Source: JAKPAM01 sp047601745
GTDB lineage: Bacteria > Pseudomonadota > Gammaproteobacteria > Burkholderiales > Burkholderiaceae_E
Reading direction: 5' to 3'
NCBI GenBank assembly: GCA_047601745.1
Contig: JASGIS010000001.1
Location: 4,340,001-4,404,000 of the forward strand
Length of the DNA stretch: 64,000 nt
Shown: piece by piece, positions 51,602-60,301 of the stretch
Layout: each line of letters begins with the position of its first letter
How positions within the stretch are numbered: the first letter of the stretch is position 1
Position numbers and translations under genes: made by a program
Notes under the pieces: model-generated
Database searches by the model: none
Told to the model about the DNA's origin: nothing
Seen by the model: the letters and a program-made list of their open reading frames with translations, nothing else

Positions 51602-52953
51602 ACGTGCCCCTCTTCTGTGTCGATGCCGAGATGGCGGTCATCGGTGCTCTGCTGCGCGACAACCAGGCTGTCGATCGGATCGACGGACTGACCGCGCAGG
51701 CGTTCTACCACGCCAGCCACCGCGACATCTTCGACGCCACCGTGCGGCTGATCCATGCGGGCAAGGCTGCCGACATCGTGACCGTGGCCGACGCCATGCG
51801 TGCCACCGATCCGGACACGCAGGTCACGACCGCGCACCTGAACGCCATCGAGCAGGAAACGCCCTCGGCCGCGAACGTGCATCTGTACGCCGACATTGTT
51901 CGCAGTCACGCCCAGCGCCGCGCCTTGGTGGCAACCGCCGATGAGATCGGCACGAGCGCTCAACGGCCGGACGAGAAGCCGGCGGAGATCATCGACCGGG
52001 CGCAGACTGCGCTCGAGCGGATCGCCGCGGTGCGTGTCAGCCGTGACCCGGTGCTGGTCGCCCGCGACCTGGACGCGTGGGTGCAGGAGCTGCAGCGGCG
52101 CGAGGACGGCCGCAGTCGGGCGATTCCGACTGGCTTCGTCGACCTCGATCGCAAGCTGTCGGGCGGGCTGCGGCCGGGCCAACTGATCGTCTTGGCGGGG
52201 CGGCCGAAGATGGGCAAGACGGCTCTGGCGTTGAACATCACCCGCAACATCGTCGGAGACTGCAAGCACACCGCTCTGGTGCTGTCGATGGAGGTGTCAC
52301 GCACCGAGATCCACGATCGGAACGCAGCGGCCGCGTTGCGCATCCCGCTCGATCGCGTGCTGCAGCCGAAGACGTTCAACGACGGCGACTGGTCCAAGCT
52401 CACCGCAGGGCTCGGATCAATGCAGAACTGGCGGCTCTGGATCGATGATCAGGGCGGTCTTCTGCTGTCCGATGTCAAAGCGAAGGCCCGCAAGGTCAAG
52501 AGGCAGCATGGCCTCGATCTGCTGGTGATCGACTATCTGCAGCTCATGGAAGGCGAAGGCGACAACCGCAACGCCCAGATCGAGGTCACCACGCGAGGGC
52601 TGAAGGCGCTGGCGAAGGAACTCGACGTCCCGATCGTTCTCCTGTCGCAGTTGAACCGGCGGGTCGAGGATCGGCCCAACAAGCGCCCGCTGCCTTCAGA
52701 CCTACGGGACTCCGGCGCGATCGAGCAGGACTGCGACGTCGCTCTGTTCGTCTACCGGGATGAGGCCTACAACCCCGACACGCCTGATCAGGGTGTGATG
52801 GAGGTCAATGTCGGGCTGAACCGCCACGGCGCGCCCGGCGTCGTGGGCCTGGCCTTCTTTCCCGAGCATGGGCGGATCGAGAACCTGGACGTCGGCAGAC
52901 GCTTCGGCCAGGTGCTCGAGCCGCGCCGGCAGAAACGGCTGAGGGACGAATGA
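51598..52953 (+). CDS. DnaB-type replicative helicase
   Basis: This 451-residue hexameric helicase of the element's replication module has the N-terminal DnaB domain (DAEMAVIGALLRDN, AFYHASHRDIFDA, ANVHLYADIVRSHAQRRALV). The RecA-like motor has Walker A GRPKMGKTA (201-209), Walker B LLVIDYLQLMEG, RGLKALAKELDVPIVLLSQLNR and the DnaB signature LPSDLRDSGAIEQDCDVALFVYR. It is shorter than a chromosomal DnaB and carries no intein. Confidence 0.95.
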   Translation: MNVPLFCVDAEMAVIGALLRDNQAVDRIDGLTAQAFYHASHRDIFDATVRLIHAGKAADIVTVADAMRATDPDTQVTTAHLNAIEQETPSAANVHLYADIVRSHAQRRALVATADEIGTSAQRPDEKPAEIIDRAQTALERIAAVRVSRDPVLVARDLDAWVQELQRREDGRSRAIPTGFVDLDRKLSGGLRPGQLIVLAGRPKMGKTALALNITRNIVGDCKHTALVLSMEVSRTEIHDRNAAAALRIPLDRVLQPKTFNDGDWSKLTAGLGSMQNWRLWIDDQGGLLLSDVKAKARKVKRQHGLDLLVIDYLQLMEGEGDNRNAQIEVTTRGLKALAKELDVPIVLLSQLNRRVEDRPNKRPLPSDLRDSGAIEQDCDVALFVYRDEAYNPDTPDQGVMEVNVGLNRHGAPGVVGLAFFPEHGRIENLDVGRRFGQVLEPRRQKRLRDE

Positions 52954-53696
52954 TGGGAAGCGCACAGGAGATGCCGGCCGCATCCGGCGCGGTGGTTGCG
53001 GCTGGGTTGCTCGGCCAGGCTGAGCCCGTCATGAACAGCCGCGACATCGCGCAGCTTCTCGGCAAGCGGCACGCTCATGTGCTGCGCGACGTCGAGAATA
53101 TGCTGGCTGAGCTCGGCCAGACATCGGCCCAGTTCTGGGGAGATCTTCCCGACAGCTATGGTCGCCCGCAGCGTGTGGCCTTCCTCCCGCGCCACGAGGT
53201 CGAAGTGCTGGTGACGGGCTATGACGTTCGGCGCCGCTCGGCGGTCCTGCGTCGACTGGCTGAACTCGAGGCGGCCCGGCGTGATTCGGGCGTTCCGAAC
53301 TTGCGCGATCCCGCCTCGCTGCAGCGGCTGGCGGTCGAGTTGGTCGGGTTGGTTCAGGAACAGCAGGCCCGGCTCGATGAGCAAAGCCCGAAGGCGGCAG
53401 CCTTCGACAGGCTGTCCGCCTCCGACGGTTCGATGACCCTGAGCGCCGCAGCCAAGTCCCTCGGCATTGCACCGAGCCATCTGACCGATTTGCTGGCGGC
53501 TCGCCGCTGGATCTTCCGATCGGGCAGCGCCAGGCGGTGGCAGGCATACCAGAACCGGATCAATCAGCGCGTGCTCGAGGAGCGCATTTCGCAGGGGCCA
53601 AAGCCCGAAGGCGGTCAATGGGTCAGCTCCCAAGTCCGGGTCACCAGCAAGGGGCTGGCGGTGTTGGCCAAGATCATCGCGGAGACCGCGCAATGA
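52950..53696 (+). CDS. Rha/KilAC-type phage regulatory protein (antirepressor-like)
   Basis: This 248-residue protein has an N-terminal Rha domain: VMNSRDIAQLLGKRHAHVLRDVENML, FLPRHEVEVLVTGYDVRRRSAVLRRL. Its C-terminal KilAC/ANT domain has MTLSAAAKSLGIAPSHLTDLLAARRWIFR and VTSKGLAVLAKI. Proteins with this layout act as antirepressors or lysis/lysogeny switches. Both the start and the stop overlap neighbours by 4 bases. Confidence 0.88.
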   Translation: MMGSAQEMPAASGAVVAAGLLGQAEPVMNSRDIAQLLGKRHAHVLRDVENMLAELGQTSAQFWGDLPDSYGRPQRVAFLPRHEVEVLVTGYDVRRRSAVLRRLAELEAARRDSGVPNLRDPASLQRLAVELVGLVQEQQARLDEQSPKAAAFDRLSASDGSMTLSAAAKSLGIAPSHLTDLLAARRWIFRSGSARRWQAYQNRINQRVLEERISQGPKPEGGQWVSSQVRVTSKGLAVLAKIIAETAQ

Positions 53697-53920
53697 CCCC
53701 TCGACAACTGCGCATGCATCTCCTGCTGCTCGCATCGCGGGCGGGGAAACAGAGCGAGGCGGCTCGGCCTGCCGATCCTGCGCTGGACTTCGCCATTCGG
53801 TTCGTCCGGGACCGCATCGAGCGGCGGCGTCGCGACGACGACGATGATGTGGACACGCCTGATGCCGTTGAAGGCCGGCCGGGGCGAGCATCGGACGGCA
53901 TCGAATGGTGGCTGTCATGA
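53693..53920 (+). CDS. Small hypothetical protein (75 aa)
   Basis: The ATG overlaps the stop of the Rha-like gene and its own stop overlaps the next ATG, so it is part of the coupled chain. A basic helix (MTPRQLRMHLLLLASRAG and FAIRFVRDRIERRRRDDDDDVD) turns into an acidic run. There is no known domain. Confidence 0.65.
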   Translation: MTPRQLRMHLLLLASRAGKQSEAARPADPALDFAIRFVRDRIERRRRDDDDDVDTPDAVEGRPGRASDGIEWWLS

Positions 53921-54450
53921 ACCGTCGACTGCTCAGGGTGGCACTCAAGATCGGCCGGGTAGCACGCGCTTATCCGCCCAGCTCGCACATTCGCGGCACC
54001 GCCGAGGCTGCGGCGTACCTGGGCGTTTCTCGCAGGACGCTGCAAGCCTGGCTGGCCAGCGGCAAGCCTGAACTCGTTGCAGCCCGGCGGCAGATCAGTC
54101 CGCGTCTCATTGCCTTCGACCGGAGTGCGCTCGATGGCCTTCGATCGCAACGAGGGGCGAAGGTCCGGCCCGGCGCTTCTCAGCCAGCGATTTGGTCGCC
54201 GACGGCGGCATTGGTCCGAGAGATTGCCCAGACCGGTGGTCCCATACGCGTCTGCGATCTTCACGCGCTCGGCGGCGGGCTCGTGCCGCCATCGACCATT
54301 GCATCGGCGGCGCGCCGTCTTGAGCAGCGTGACGTCGTGACGGCGGTCTACGTCCAGGGGAAGCGACGATCGGCACGTCAGGTGCGCGGGTACATCGCCG
54401 GCCCCGCGTTCGATACGTTGGCGAGCAAGTACACGGACACCGAGGGCTGA
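53917..54450 (+). CDS. Helix-turn-helix DNA-binding protein, paralogue 1
   Basis: This 177-residue protein has an N-terminal HTH (SHIRGTAEAAAYLGVSRRTLQAWLASGKPEL, then ISPRLIAFDRSALDGLRS) joined to a C-terminal winged-helix-like part (CDLHALGGGLVPPSTIASAARRLEQRDVVTAVYV...GYIAGPAFDTL). The same two-part layout, with shared AARRLEQR and GPAF, is found in the protein at 61927-62493. ATG 53917 is chosen for its ATGA overlap; ATG 53905 is an alternative. Confidence 0.75.
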   Translation: MNRRLLRVALKIGRVARAYPPSSHIRGTAEAAAYLGVSRRTLQAWLASGKPELVAARRQISPRLIAFDRSALDGLRSQRGAKVRPGASQPAIWSPTAALVREIAQTGGPIRVCDLHALGGGLVPPSTIASAARRLEQRDVVTAVYVQGKRRSARQVRGYIAGPAFDTLASKYTDTEG

Positions 54451-54561
54451 GCACCGCGGGAATCCCACCCCGCGCGTATGGCGCAGGTTGGCGCAATTCA
54501 GATTGTCCGTCAGCTATCACGCGCTGGCGCTTAGGCCAATCTCGGCGCCAAACTTACCCCG

Positions 54562-54861
54562 TTGCGCTTATTGCGCGTAATTCAGACGAGCGAGGCGGTG
54601 GAGAGAAGGACGAGTTCCTGCGAGCGAGCGCCTCGCTTCGGCCGAGTGAAATGGGTTGCCCTGGACCTCGGCCTGAGCGAATCGACGGTGCGCGGCCTGA
54701 TCCGCAAGGGCGAGCTGGAGGCGGTCTTTCTCGGGCCGCGCAGCCTCGTCGTGAGCGCCGAATCGGTGGCTCGATTCATCGACCGACGCAAGGTCGAGCG
54801 TCGTGCTCACGCTGGCCACCATCCGCTGCTGGGGTTGCCGGCAGATCCAACCAGTCACTGA
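54562..54861 (+). CDS. Small HTH/excisionase-like protein
   Basis: This protein has up to 99 residues. The core VKWVALDLGLSESTVRGLIRKGELEAVFLGPRSLVVSAESVARFIDRRK is an excisionase-type helix-turn-helix. The start is unclear: TTG 54562 gives the full frame, while a GTG just before VKWVAL would give about 60 residues. It lies after a 111-bp gap that carries two GCGC(GT)AATTCAG motifs (about 54492 and 54573) and probably a promoter. Confidence 0.6.
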   Translation: MRLLRVIQTSEAVERRTSSCERAPRFGRVKWVALDLGLSESTVRGLIRKGELEAVFLGPRSLVVSAESVARFIDRRKVERRAHAGHHPLLGLPADPTSH

Positions 54862-54869
54862 GGAAATCC

Positions 54870-55757
54870 ATGAAACGCTCCGCAACCTGGCGCAACGCCG
54901 ACCGGCACGACCAGGCGCTGGCGAGCCGGCGCTTTTGCTTCGGCGGCGGTGGTTCAGCATCTCCGGACCCGAACATCGGCCTGGCCGCGCTCAAGGAAGC
55001 GCAGATCGGCGAGGACGCGCTGAACTGGTACCGCGGCTACGTCGATTCGACGCTCACGCCGCTGCAGCAGCGCCAAGCGGACATCGACGCGCGTACATCC
55101 GAGCAGGCCTTGCGGATCGCCGATGCACAGGAGTCGCGCGCCGCCCAGCAGTGGGGCGACTACCAGTCGACGTTCCGGCCGATCGAGCAGTCGATGGCGG
55201 CCGACGCCATGAAGTTCGACGAGGCCGGCTACAAGGACAAGCTCGCCGGCGACGCTGCGGCGTCCGTGCAGAACGCTTTCGCGCAGTCGGAAGCGCAGAC
55301 GAGCCGGGATCTGGCCCGGCAGGGCGTGCAAGTCGGCAGCGGCCAGGCCATCGCAATGAGGCACGGCGCGCAACTGGCGCGTGCGGCCTCGATGGGAGCC
55401 GCGGCCAACGATGCGCGCACGAACGCCGAGGCGCTCGGTTTCGCCCGCCGAGCGGATGTCGCGAACATGGGCCGCGGTATCGCTTCGAACGCCACGGCAA
55501 TGACGCAATCGGCGCTTGCCGGCGGCGCGGCGGCCAGCGGCGCAGCCGGCTCCAGCCTGGCGGGCGCCTCGGGCATCGCCAACACCATGGGCCAAGGGTT
55601 CGGTCAGGCGGCCAGCGCCACAGGCGCATCCGGCAACCTGTTCGCGCAGTCCAGCGGCCAGCGCCTGGCCGCGGCGCAAGCCGATGCGAATGCGCGGACG
55701 CAGAACACAGCGGCCGGTGTCGGGGCGGTCGCGACCGTGGCCGCTGCTTTCTTCTGA
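54870..55757 (+). CDS. Phage virion-associated-type protein (Ala/Gln-rich)
   Basis: This 295-residue protein starts at ATG 54870 after AGGAA. The N-terminal helical region (FGGGGSASPDPNIGLAALKEAQIGEDALNWYRGYVDSTLTPLQQRQADIDARTSEQALRIADAQ) is followed by FAQSEAQTSRDLARQGVQVGSGQAIAMRHGAQLARAASMGAAANDARTNAEALGFARRADVANMGRG. It ends in a Gly/Ala/Ser-rich tail. The composition and motifs resemble internal virion or tail-tube-associated proteins of podovirus-like phages. The assignment is by resemblance only. The stop overlaps the next ATG. Confidence 0.65.
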   Translation: MKRSATWRNADRHDQALASRRFCFGGGGSASPDPNIGLAALKEAQIGEDALNWYRGYVDSTLTPLQQRQADIDARTSEQALRIADAQESRAAQQWGDYQSTFRPIEQSMAADAMKFDEAGYKDKLAGDAAASVQNAFAQSEAQTSRDLARQGVQVGSGQAIAMRHGAQLARAASMGAAANDARTNAEALGFARRADVANMGRGIASNATAMTQSALAGGAAASGAAGSSLAGASGIANTMGQGFGQAASATGASGNLFAQSSGQRLAAAQADANARTQNTAAGVGAVATVAAAFF

Positions 55758-56527
55758 TGATTGATCCGCAAACCGCGGCGCCAGTGGTGTTTGCCCTGGC
55801 CCGATTGTACGAGCGCCATGAGCACGTGGCGCTGCTTTTCTCGGGCGGCCGCGATTCGCTGGCGTGCCTGCATCTGGCGCGCCCGTATTGGGATCGCACG
55901 ACGGTCATCTGGGTCAACACCCAGGCGGTTTTTCCGGAGATCAAGGACGTGATGCGCACGATCCGCGAGCTCGTGCCGCGCTTTCACGAGGTGCGTGCCG
56001 ACCAGCCGGCGTCCATCGTGCGATCGGGTTTTCCGGCCGACGTCGTGCCGGTCGACTGGACGCCGTTCGGCCAAGCGTGCACAAGCACCAAGCCGATCAA
56101 GATCCGCCCCTACACCGAGTGCTGCGCCGAGAACCTGTCGATGCCCGGCGATCAGGCCGCGCGGGACCTGGGGTGCACGGCGATCATCCGCGGCCAGCGC
56201 GCCGACGAGGCGCATCGGGGCCCGGCCACCAACGGCTTCGTGCACGAGGGCGTCGAGTACTGCCATCCGATCGAGGGCTGGTCCGCCGACGACGTGCTGG
56301 CCTACCTGCGCGAGCAGGGATGCGAGATCACCGAGCGGCTATCGATGCCGCACTCGTCGCTCGATTGCTGGTCGTGCACGGCGTTCGCGGCCGACAGCGC
56401 GCCGCGGCTGGAATACATCCGTCGGCACTACCCGGACCGCTACCCAGCGATCAAAGGGTGGATGCGCGTGGTGCGCAACGCGGCGGCCAAGGAACTGCAG
56501 GCGCTCGATCGCCTGCTGGAGGACTGA
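55757..56527 (+). CDS. Phosphoadenosine-phosphosulfate (PAPS) reductase family protein
   Basis: This 256-residue N-type ATP pyrophosphatase-fold protein has the PP-loop near the N terminus, VALLFSGGRDSLACLHLARPYW. It continues VIWVNTQAVFPEIKDVMRTI, FGQACTSTKPIKIRPYTECCAENLSMP, RGQRADEAHRG, HPIEGWSADDVLAYLREQG and LDCWSCTAFA. Phage-borne members are common and are not proven to reduce sulfate; tRNA- or DNA-modifying roles are possible. It is coupled to its upstream neighbour by a TGATGA overlap. Confidence 0.88.
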   Translation: MIDPQTAAPVVFALARLYERHEHVALLFSGGRDSLACLHLARPYWDRTTVIWVNTQAVFPEIKDVMRTIRELVPRFHEVRADQPASIVRSGFPADVVPVDWTPFGQACTSTKPIKIRPYTECCAENLSMPGDQAARDLGCTAIIRGQRADEAHRGPATNGFVHEGVEYCHPIEGWSADDVLAYLREQGCEITERLSMPHSSLDCWSCTAFAADSAPRLEYIRRHYPDRYPAIKGWMRVVRNAAAKELQALDRLLED

Positions 56528-56528
56528 A

Positions 56529-58088
56529 ATGGCGGGCAATTGGGGCGTGGCGCTGAATGCGGCGGTCAACGGCGCGTTTCGCGGTTGGCAGATGGCCAAC
56601 ATGTACGAGCGCGACAAGCGTGACACCGAACTGCGCGATCTGGAGATGCAGCAGAAGCGCCAGGCCATCGCCGATCAGGACGCGTTGCGCCAGAGCCAGC
56701 AGGATGTCGCGCCGACCGAGCAGACGCAGGTCGTGTCGACGCCCGGCGGCGGGCAATGGTCCGAGGGCGGCACGCAAGAGCAGAAGGCCTGGAACGTCGG
56801 CAGCCAGTTGTTCGATTCGCAGGAGGCGGCCAAGGAAGAGGCGATGCTGCAGAACTCGCGTGGCGCCAAGCAGCAGCGCGCCGCCGACGTGCTGCGCTCG
56901 CAGGGCCGGCTCGAAGCGGCCGGCAAGCTCGAGGACCAGCTCGCCGAGTGGAAGCGCGAGGGCATGGACAAGGCCATGGATCAGATCCTGATCGGCGGCG
57001 ACGGGGCTTCTGCTGTCCAGGTCTACAACAGCATCGGCCAGCACAAGCTCGGCAAGAACGACAGCGTCACCGTGTTGCGTCGCTATCGGCACGAGCGCCC
57101 AGGCCTCGACCCGATTCCTGACGCGGAGGTGGAACTGAATATCGGCGGGCAGAAGACCGTCATCAACAGCGTGTTCGCGGCGCGCCACAAGATCGATCCG
57201 TATGGCGAGGCCAAGCAGGGCTACCTGGCAAAACGCGACGAGGCGAAGGACGCCAAGGACGATCGGCGGTTGACGCTGGCTGAGCAGGCCCAGGCCACGC
57301 GCGATCGCATGGCCGATCAGCGGGAGCGGATGAACGACGCGCGCCTCGGCCAGATCGAGGCCGGCGTGCGCCTGGCGAATGCGCGTGCTGCCGGCCTTGA
57401 ATCGGGCGCTGGCGGCGACGGCGACCGAGGCGTCACGCACGACCATATGGACAAGTGGGACAGCGCGCTGGAATCACGCGCGAAGGGCTTGTTCCCTGAG
57501 CCCGAGTTCGGCGCATCGGCCGAGGATCTGTCGCGCTCGCGCCAGGCGCGCAACCAGTGGAAGCTGATGGCTCTGGACACGCTCACCTATGCGCGGTCCA
57601 ACGGCCAGCCGATGTCGGTGGAGTTCGCCAGCCAGGCGGCGCAAGAAGCGATGGCCAACCCCAAAGCCAGGGGCTTCAAGGATCTGGGCGATGGTCGCGT
57701 GGTGCCGGTCGTCACGTTCCAGGGCAAGGCGGTGCAGGTCGGGGCGCCCATGCGCGCGCCGGCCGCCCAGCCGGCGCCGGCTGCGCCAGTTCAGCAAGGA
57801 GCCGCTCCTCGGCCGACGCCCGGCGCCCAACTGGCGGCCGCGTCGGCCAAGCCCGATTTCGCCGAGCGTCCGCTGAGCCCCGAGGATCAGGCCGCACAGG
57901 CTGATCTGGATCGCGCGCGCGTCTCGCGCGCCGCAGCCAAGGCAGATGCCGAAGCGCTGCGGGCGATCACGCCGGCGCAGATCAACAAGATGTCGGCGGC
58001 TGAAGCGGAATCGATCCTCAAGCAGTACGGCAACCGCTTGTCGGGGCGGCAGTCTGCCGCGATCCGGGCCCGCATGGCGCAGCAGTAA
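56529..58088 (+). CDS. Coiled-coil phage structural-type protein
   Basis: This 519-residue protein begins MAGNWGVALNAAVNGAFRGWQMANMYERDKRDTELRDLEMQQKRQAIADQDALRQSQQD, a long heptad-like helix. A central region VLRRYRHERPGLDPIPDAEVELNIGGQKTVINSVFA is followed by a second coiled coil (DDRRLTLAEQAQATRDRMADQRERMNDARLGQIEAGVRLANARAA). A Pro/Ala linker and a helical C-terminus complete it. This is typical of phage internal or ejection proteins; no enzymatic motif is seen. The stop overlaps the next ATG. Confidence 0.68.
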   Translation: MAGNWGVALNAAVNGAFRGWQMANMYERDKRDTELRDLEMQQKRQAIADQDALRQSQQDVAPTEQTQVVSTPGGGQWSEGGTQEQKAWNVGSQLFDSQEAAKEEAMLQNSRGAKQQRAADVLRSQGRLEAAGKLEDQLAEWKREGMDKAMDQILIGGDGASAVQVYNSIGQHKLGKNDSVTVLRRYRHERPGLDPIPDAEVELNIGGQKTVINSVFAARHKIDPYGEAKQGYLAKRDEAKDAKDDRRLTLAEQAQATRDRMADQRERMNDARLGQIEAGVRLANARAAGLESGAGGDGDRGVTHDHMDKWDSALESRAKGLFPEPEFGASAEDLSRSRQARNQWKLMALDTLTYARSNGQPMSVEFASQAAQEAMANPKARGFKDLGDGRVVPVVTFQGKAVQVGAPMRAPAAQPAPAAPVQQGAAPRPTPGAQLAAASAKPDFAERPLSPEDQAAQADLDRARVSRAAAKADAEALRAITPAQINKMSAAEAESILKQYGNRLSGRQSAAIRARMAQQ

Positions 58089-60301
58089 TGGCCACGAAAA
58101 AGTCGCAACGCATGCGCGTCTCGGACGCGGTCGACCTGTCGAAACTACCGGATGCGCCGGGAACCTGGGGTGACGACCTGGTCAACCCGTTCGCCACGCA
58201 GCAGTCGGCGCCGGCGAGCGAAAGCCCGGGCGTGCTGCGCTCGATCGGCGACTCGGCCGTGGCCTTGGGTCGTGGCGCGATCACGGGCGTGCGCATGCTG
58301 TCGGACGCCGCCGGCGCCGACAATCCGGTGTCGGGCAAGCTGCGCCAGGCCGAGCAGTTCGTCTCGTCCCTCGAATCGCCGCAGCGCCAGGCCGAGCGCG
58401 CCGAGCGCGCGCAGAAGATCCGCGAGGCGGTGGCCTCCGGTTCAACCGGCCAGGAGATCATGGCGTACCTCGGCACGTTCGCCGATGCGCCGGTCGATAC
58501 GCTGCTGGAGGCCTTCGGTACGTCGGCGCCGACGGTGATCGCTTCGCTGATCCCTGGCGCGGGCGGTGCGGCGATGGCGGCTCGTGCCGCGTCGATGCTG
58601 GGCCTCGGTGCCGCGCAGGGGGCGGGCGCCGCCAAGAGCCAGATCTACGACTCGGTCCAACAGGGGCTGACCGAGCAGGGCGTGGACCCCGCCGAGGCGC
58701 AGCGCCGCGCCGCGCAGGCGCAGTCGTACGGCGGCGGAAACACGGACCAGATCGCGCTGGGGGCGGGGCTGGGCGCGGTAGCGGGCCGATTCGGGATGGA
58801 GGCCTCAGCGGCGCGAATGGCCGGCGGCCAGGCCACGCGCGGCCAGATCCTGCGGCAGGCGGCGCGCGGATTCGCGGCCGAAGGCGGTACCGAGGCTGTG
58901 CAGGGCGGCCAGGAGCAACTGGCGGGCAACATCGCGCAGCAGCGCGAAGGCCTGGATGTGCCGACGATGCAGGGCGTTGCCGGCTCGTCGATACTCGAAG
59001 GCGTGACCGGTGGCGGGCTGGGCGGCGGCATGGGCGCCGTCGAATCGACGTTCGGCTCGGGCCATGGCGGCGCGCAGCCGCAGGGCGTGCAGCCGGAGGC
59101 CGCTCCGGCTCCGCCCGATGGCCCGCTCACGCGCGCCGCGAGGCAGGCGGCGACCGGCGTCACGTCGCGCGTCATGGGCGCGGTCATGCAGCCCGAGGCG
59201 CAGGCCGGCCCGAGGCCAGCAGCCGCGACGGCTGTCGATCCTGCTGCTGGATCAGGGTCTGAGCCAGTGGCCAGCGCGCCGGCCGACGAGTTCGCCGAAC
59301 CGCTGGCCTCGATCAGGCAGGCGCTGCGCGCAGGGTTGACCGAGGAAATCCGCAACCAGATCGGGCCGCAGGCCGCCTCGCAGGCGCTCGAAACGCTGGC
59401 GCTGGCCGAGAACCCGAACACCCCTCGCGTCGTGCGCGCAGACGCGGTGCAGGCGCTGCAGCGGTTGACCGGACAGGTGGGGGAGCGCGCCAGCGCGGAC
59501 TGGCAGGTCGTCGGTGACGAGCCGGCGGCTGCGCCCCTGCAACTGGAGTCGAACCGGGCCGGCCAGCAGCGCCTCGAAGGGCCGTCCCCGGCGCCGCAAC
59601 TGACCGACACGCGCACGCCGGTGATGGTCGCCGACGAGCAAGGGAACATCGCGCCGGCCACGGCCGAGATGGAAGCGCAGGCGACCACGCAGCGCACCGC
59701 TGATCAGATCCGCGCCGAGCAAGAGGCGCGGCGCCGGCGCGATCTGGGCACGGACGAGCTGCGCATTCCCCGGCCGGCTCAGCAGGACGTCGCTGCGCCG
59801 CCCGCGATCGCCCCACAGGAAAATGCCAATGCACCCGCACAGCGAAGCGAGCCCGCCGCCGAAGACCGTGGCGCAACTGATGGCGCAAGTCGCGCGCGAA
59901 GCGGGAGCGCTGAACCAGCGGGAGTTCCTGCTGCTGATGGGCTGGCTGCAGCGCAACGAGGGCTGGCCAGCGATCAGCGCGCCGGATTCGATCTGGGCGC
60001 TGTGGCGCAAGGCCAGGAATCATCCGCGCGTGGCAGTGACGGTGCACTGAAGACGGACCGGCCGCGGCGAGCCGAGCCGGTCGACGTCGCGCCGCCAGCG
60101 CAGCGTGGCATGCCATCCCGGCCACGCTTCGCCTCGGTGGATGAGGTCATCAAGCACCTGTCGTCGATGCGGCGCACGGCCGGCGCCACGCCGAAGGCCA
60201 AGCCGGTCGTCACCGAGGACGGCGAGTTCACCTTCGCGATCCAGGGCGAGCGCGAGTACGACGATCTGCCCGACGCCCGGTCCATGACCAGCCCGAGGTG
60301 A
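58088..60301 (+). CDS. Large polyvalent-type phage protein
   Basis: This 737-residue protein begins with 150 polar residues. A Gly/Ala-rich helical hydrophobic region follows (IASLIPGAGGAAMAARAASMLGLGAAQGAGAAKSQIYDSVQQGL to EGGTEAVQGGQEQLAGNIAQQREGLDVPTMQGVAGSSILEGVTGGGLGGGMG), a signature of giant virion polyproteins of podophages. Further on lie an Ala/Gln region, and near the C terminus ASVDEVIKHLSSMRRTAGATPKAKPVVTEDGEFTFAIQGEREYDDLPD. Residues about 580-655 have biased composition and overlap a better-looking small gene in another frame (59823-60050). The stop overlaps the next start as GTGA. Confidence 0.7.
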   Translation: MATKKSQRMRVSDAVDLSKLPDAPGTWGDDLVNPFATQQSAPASESPGVLRSIGDSAVALGRGAITGVRMLSDAAGADNPVSGKLRQAEQFVSSLESPQRQAERAERAQKIREAVASGSTGQEIMAYLGTFADAPVDTLLEAFGTSAPTVIASLIPGAGGAAMAARAASMLGLGAAQGAGAAKSQIYDSVQQGLTEQGVDPAEAQRRAAQAQSYGGGNTDQIALGAGLGAVAGRFGMEASAARMAGGQATRGQILRQAARGFAAEGGTEAVQGGQEQLAGNIAQQREGLDVPTMQGVAGSSILEGVTGGGLGGGMGAVESTFGSGHGGAQPQGVQPEAAPAPPDGPLTRAARQAATGVTSRVMGAVMQPEAQAGPRPAAATAVDPAAGSGSEPVASAPADEFAEPLASIRQALRAGLTEEIRNQIGPQAASQALETLALAENPNTPRVVRADAVQALQRLTGQVGERASADWQVVGDEPAAAPLQLESNRAGQQRLEGPSPAPQLTDTRTPVMVADEQGNIAPATAEMEAQATTQRTADQIRAEQEARRRRDLGTDELRIPRPAQQDVAAPPAIAPQENANAPAQRSEPAAEDRGATDGASRARSGSAEPAGVPAADGLAAAQRGLASDQRAGFDLGAVAQGQESSARGSDGALKTDRPRRAEPVDVAPPAQRGMPSRPRFASVDEVIKHLSSMRRTAGATPKAKPVVTEDGEFTFAIQGEREYDDLPDARSMTSPR
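59823..60050 (+). CDS. Overprinted small gene inside the polyvalent protein gene
   Basis: This 75-residue product begins MPMHPHSEASPPPKTVAQLMAQVAREAGALNQREFLLLMGWLQRNEG and ends in WPAISAPDSIWALWRKARNHPRVAVTVH, with four Trp and balanced composition. The host frame here is Ala/Gly/Arg-rich, as expected of a shadow. An AGGAAA site lies just before the ATG. It may be a real overlapping gene or a former separate gene trapped by stop-codon loss around it. No domain is recognised. Confidence 0.5.
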   Translation: MPMHPHSEASPPPKTVAQLMAQVAREAGALNQREFLLLMGWLQRNEGWPAISAPDSIWALWRKARNHPRVAVTVH

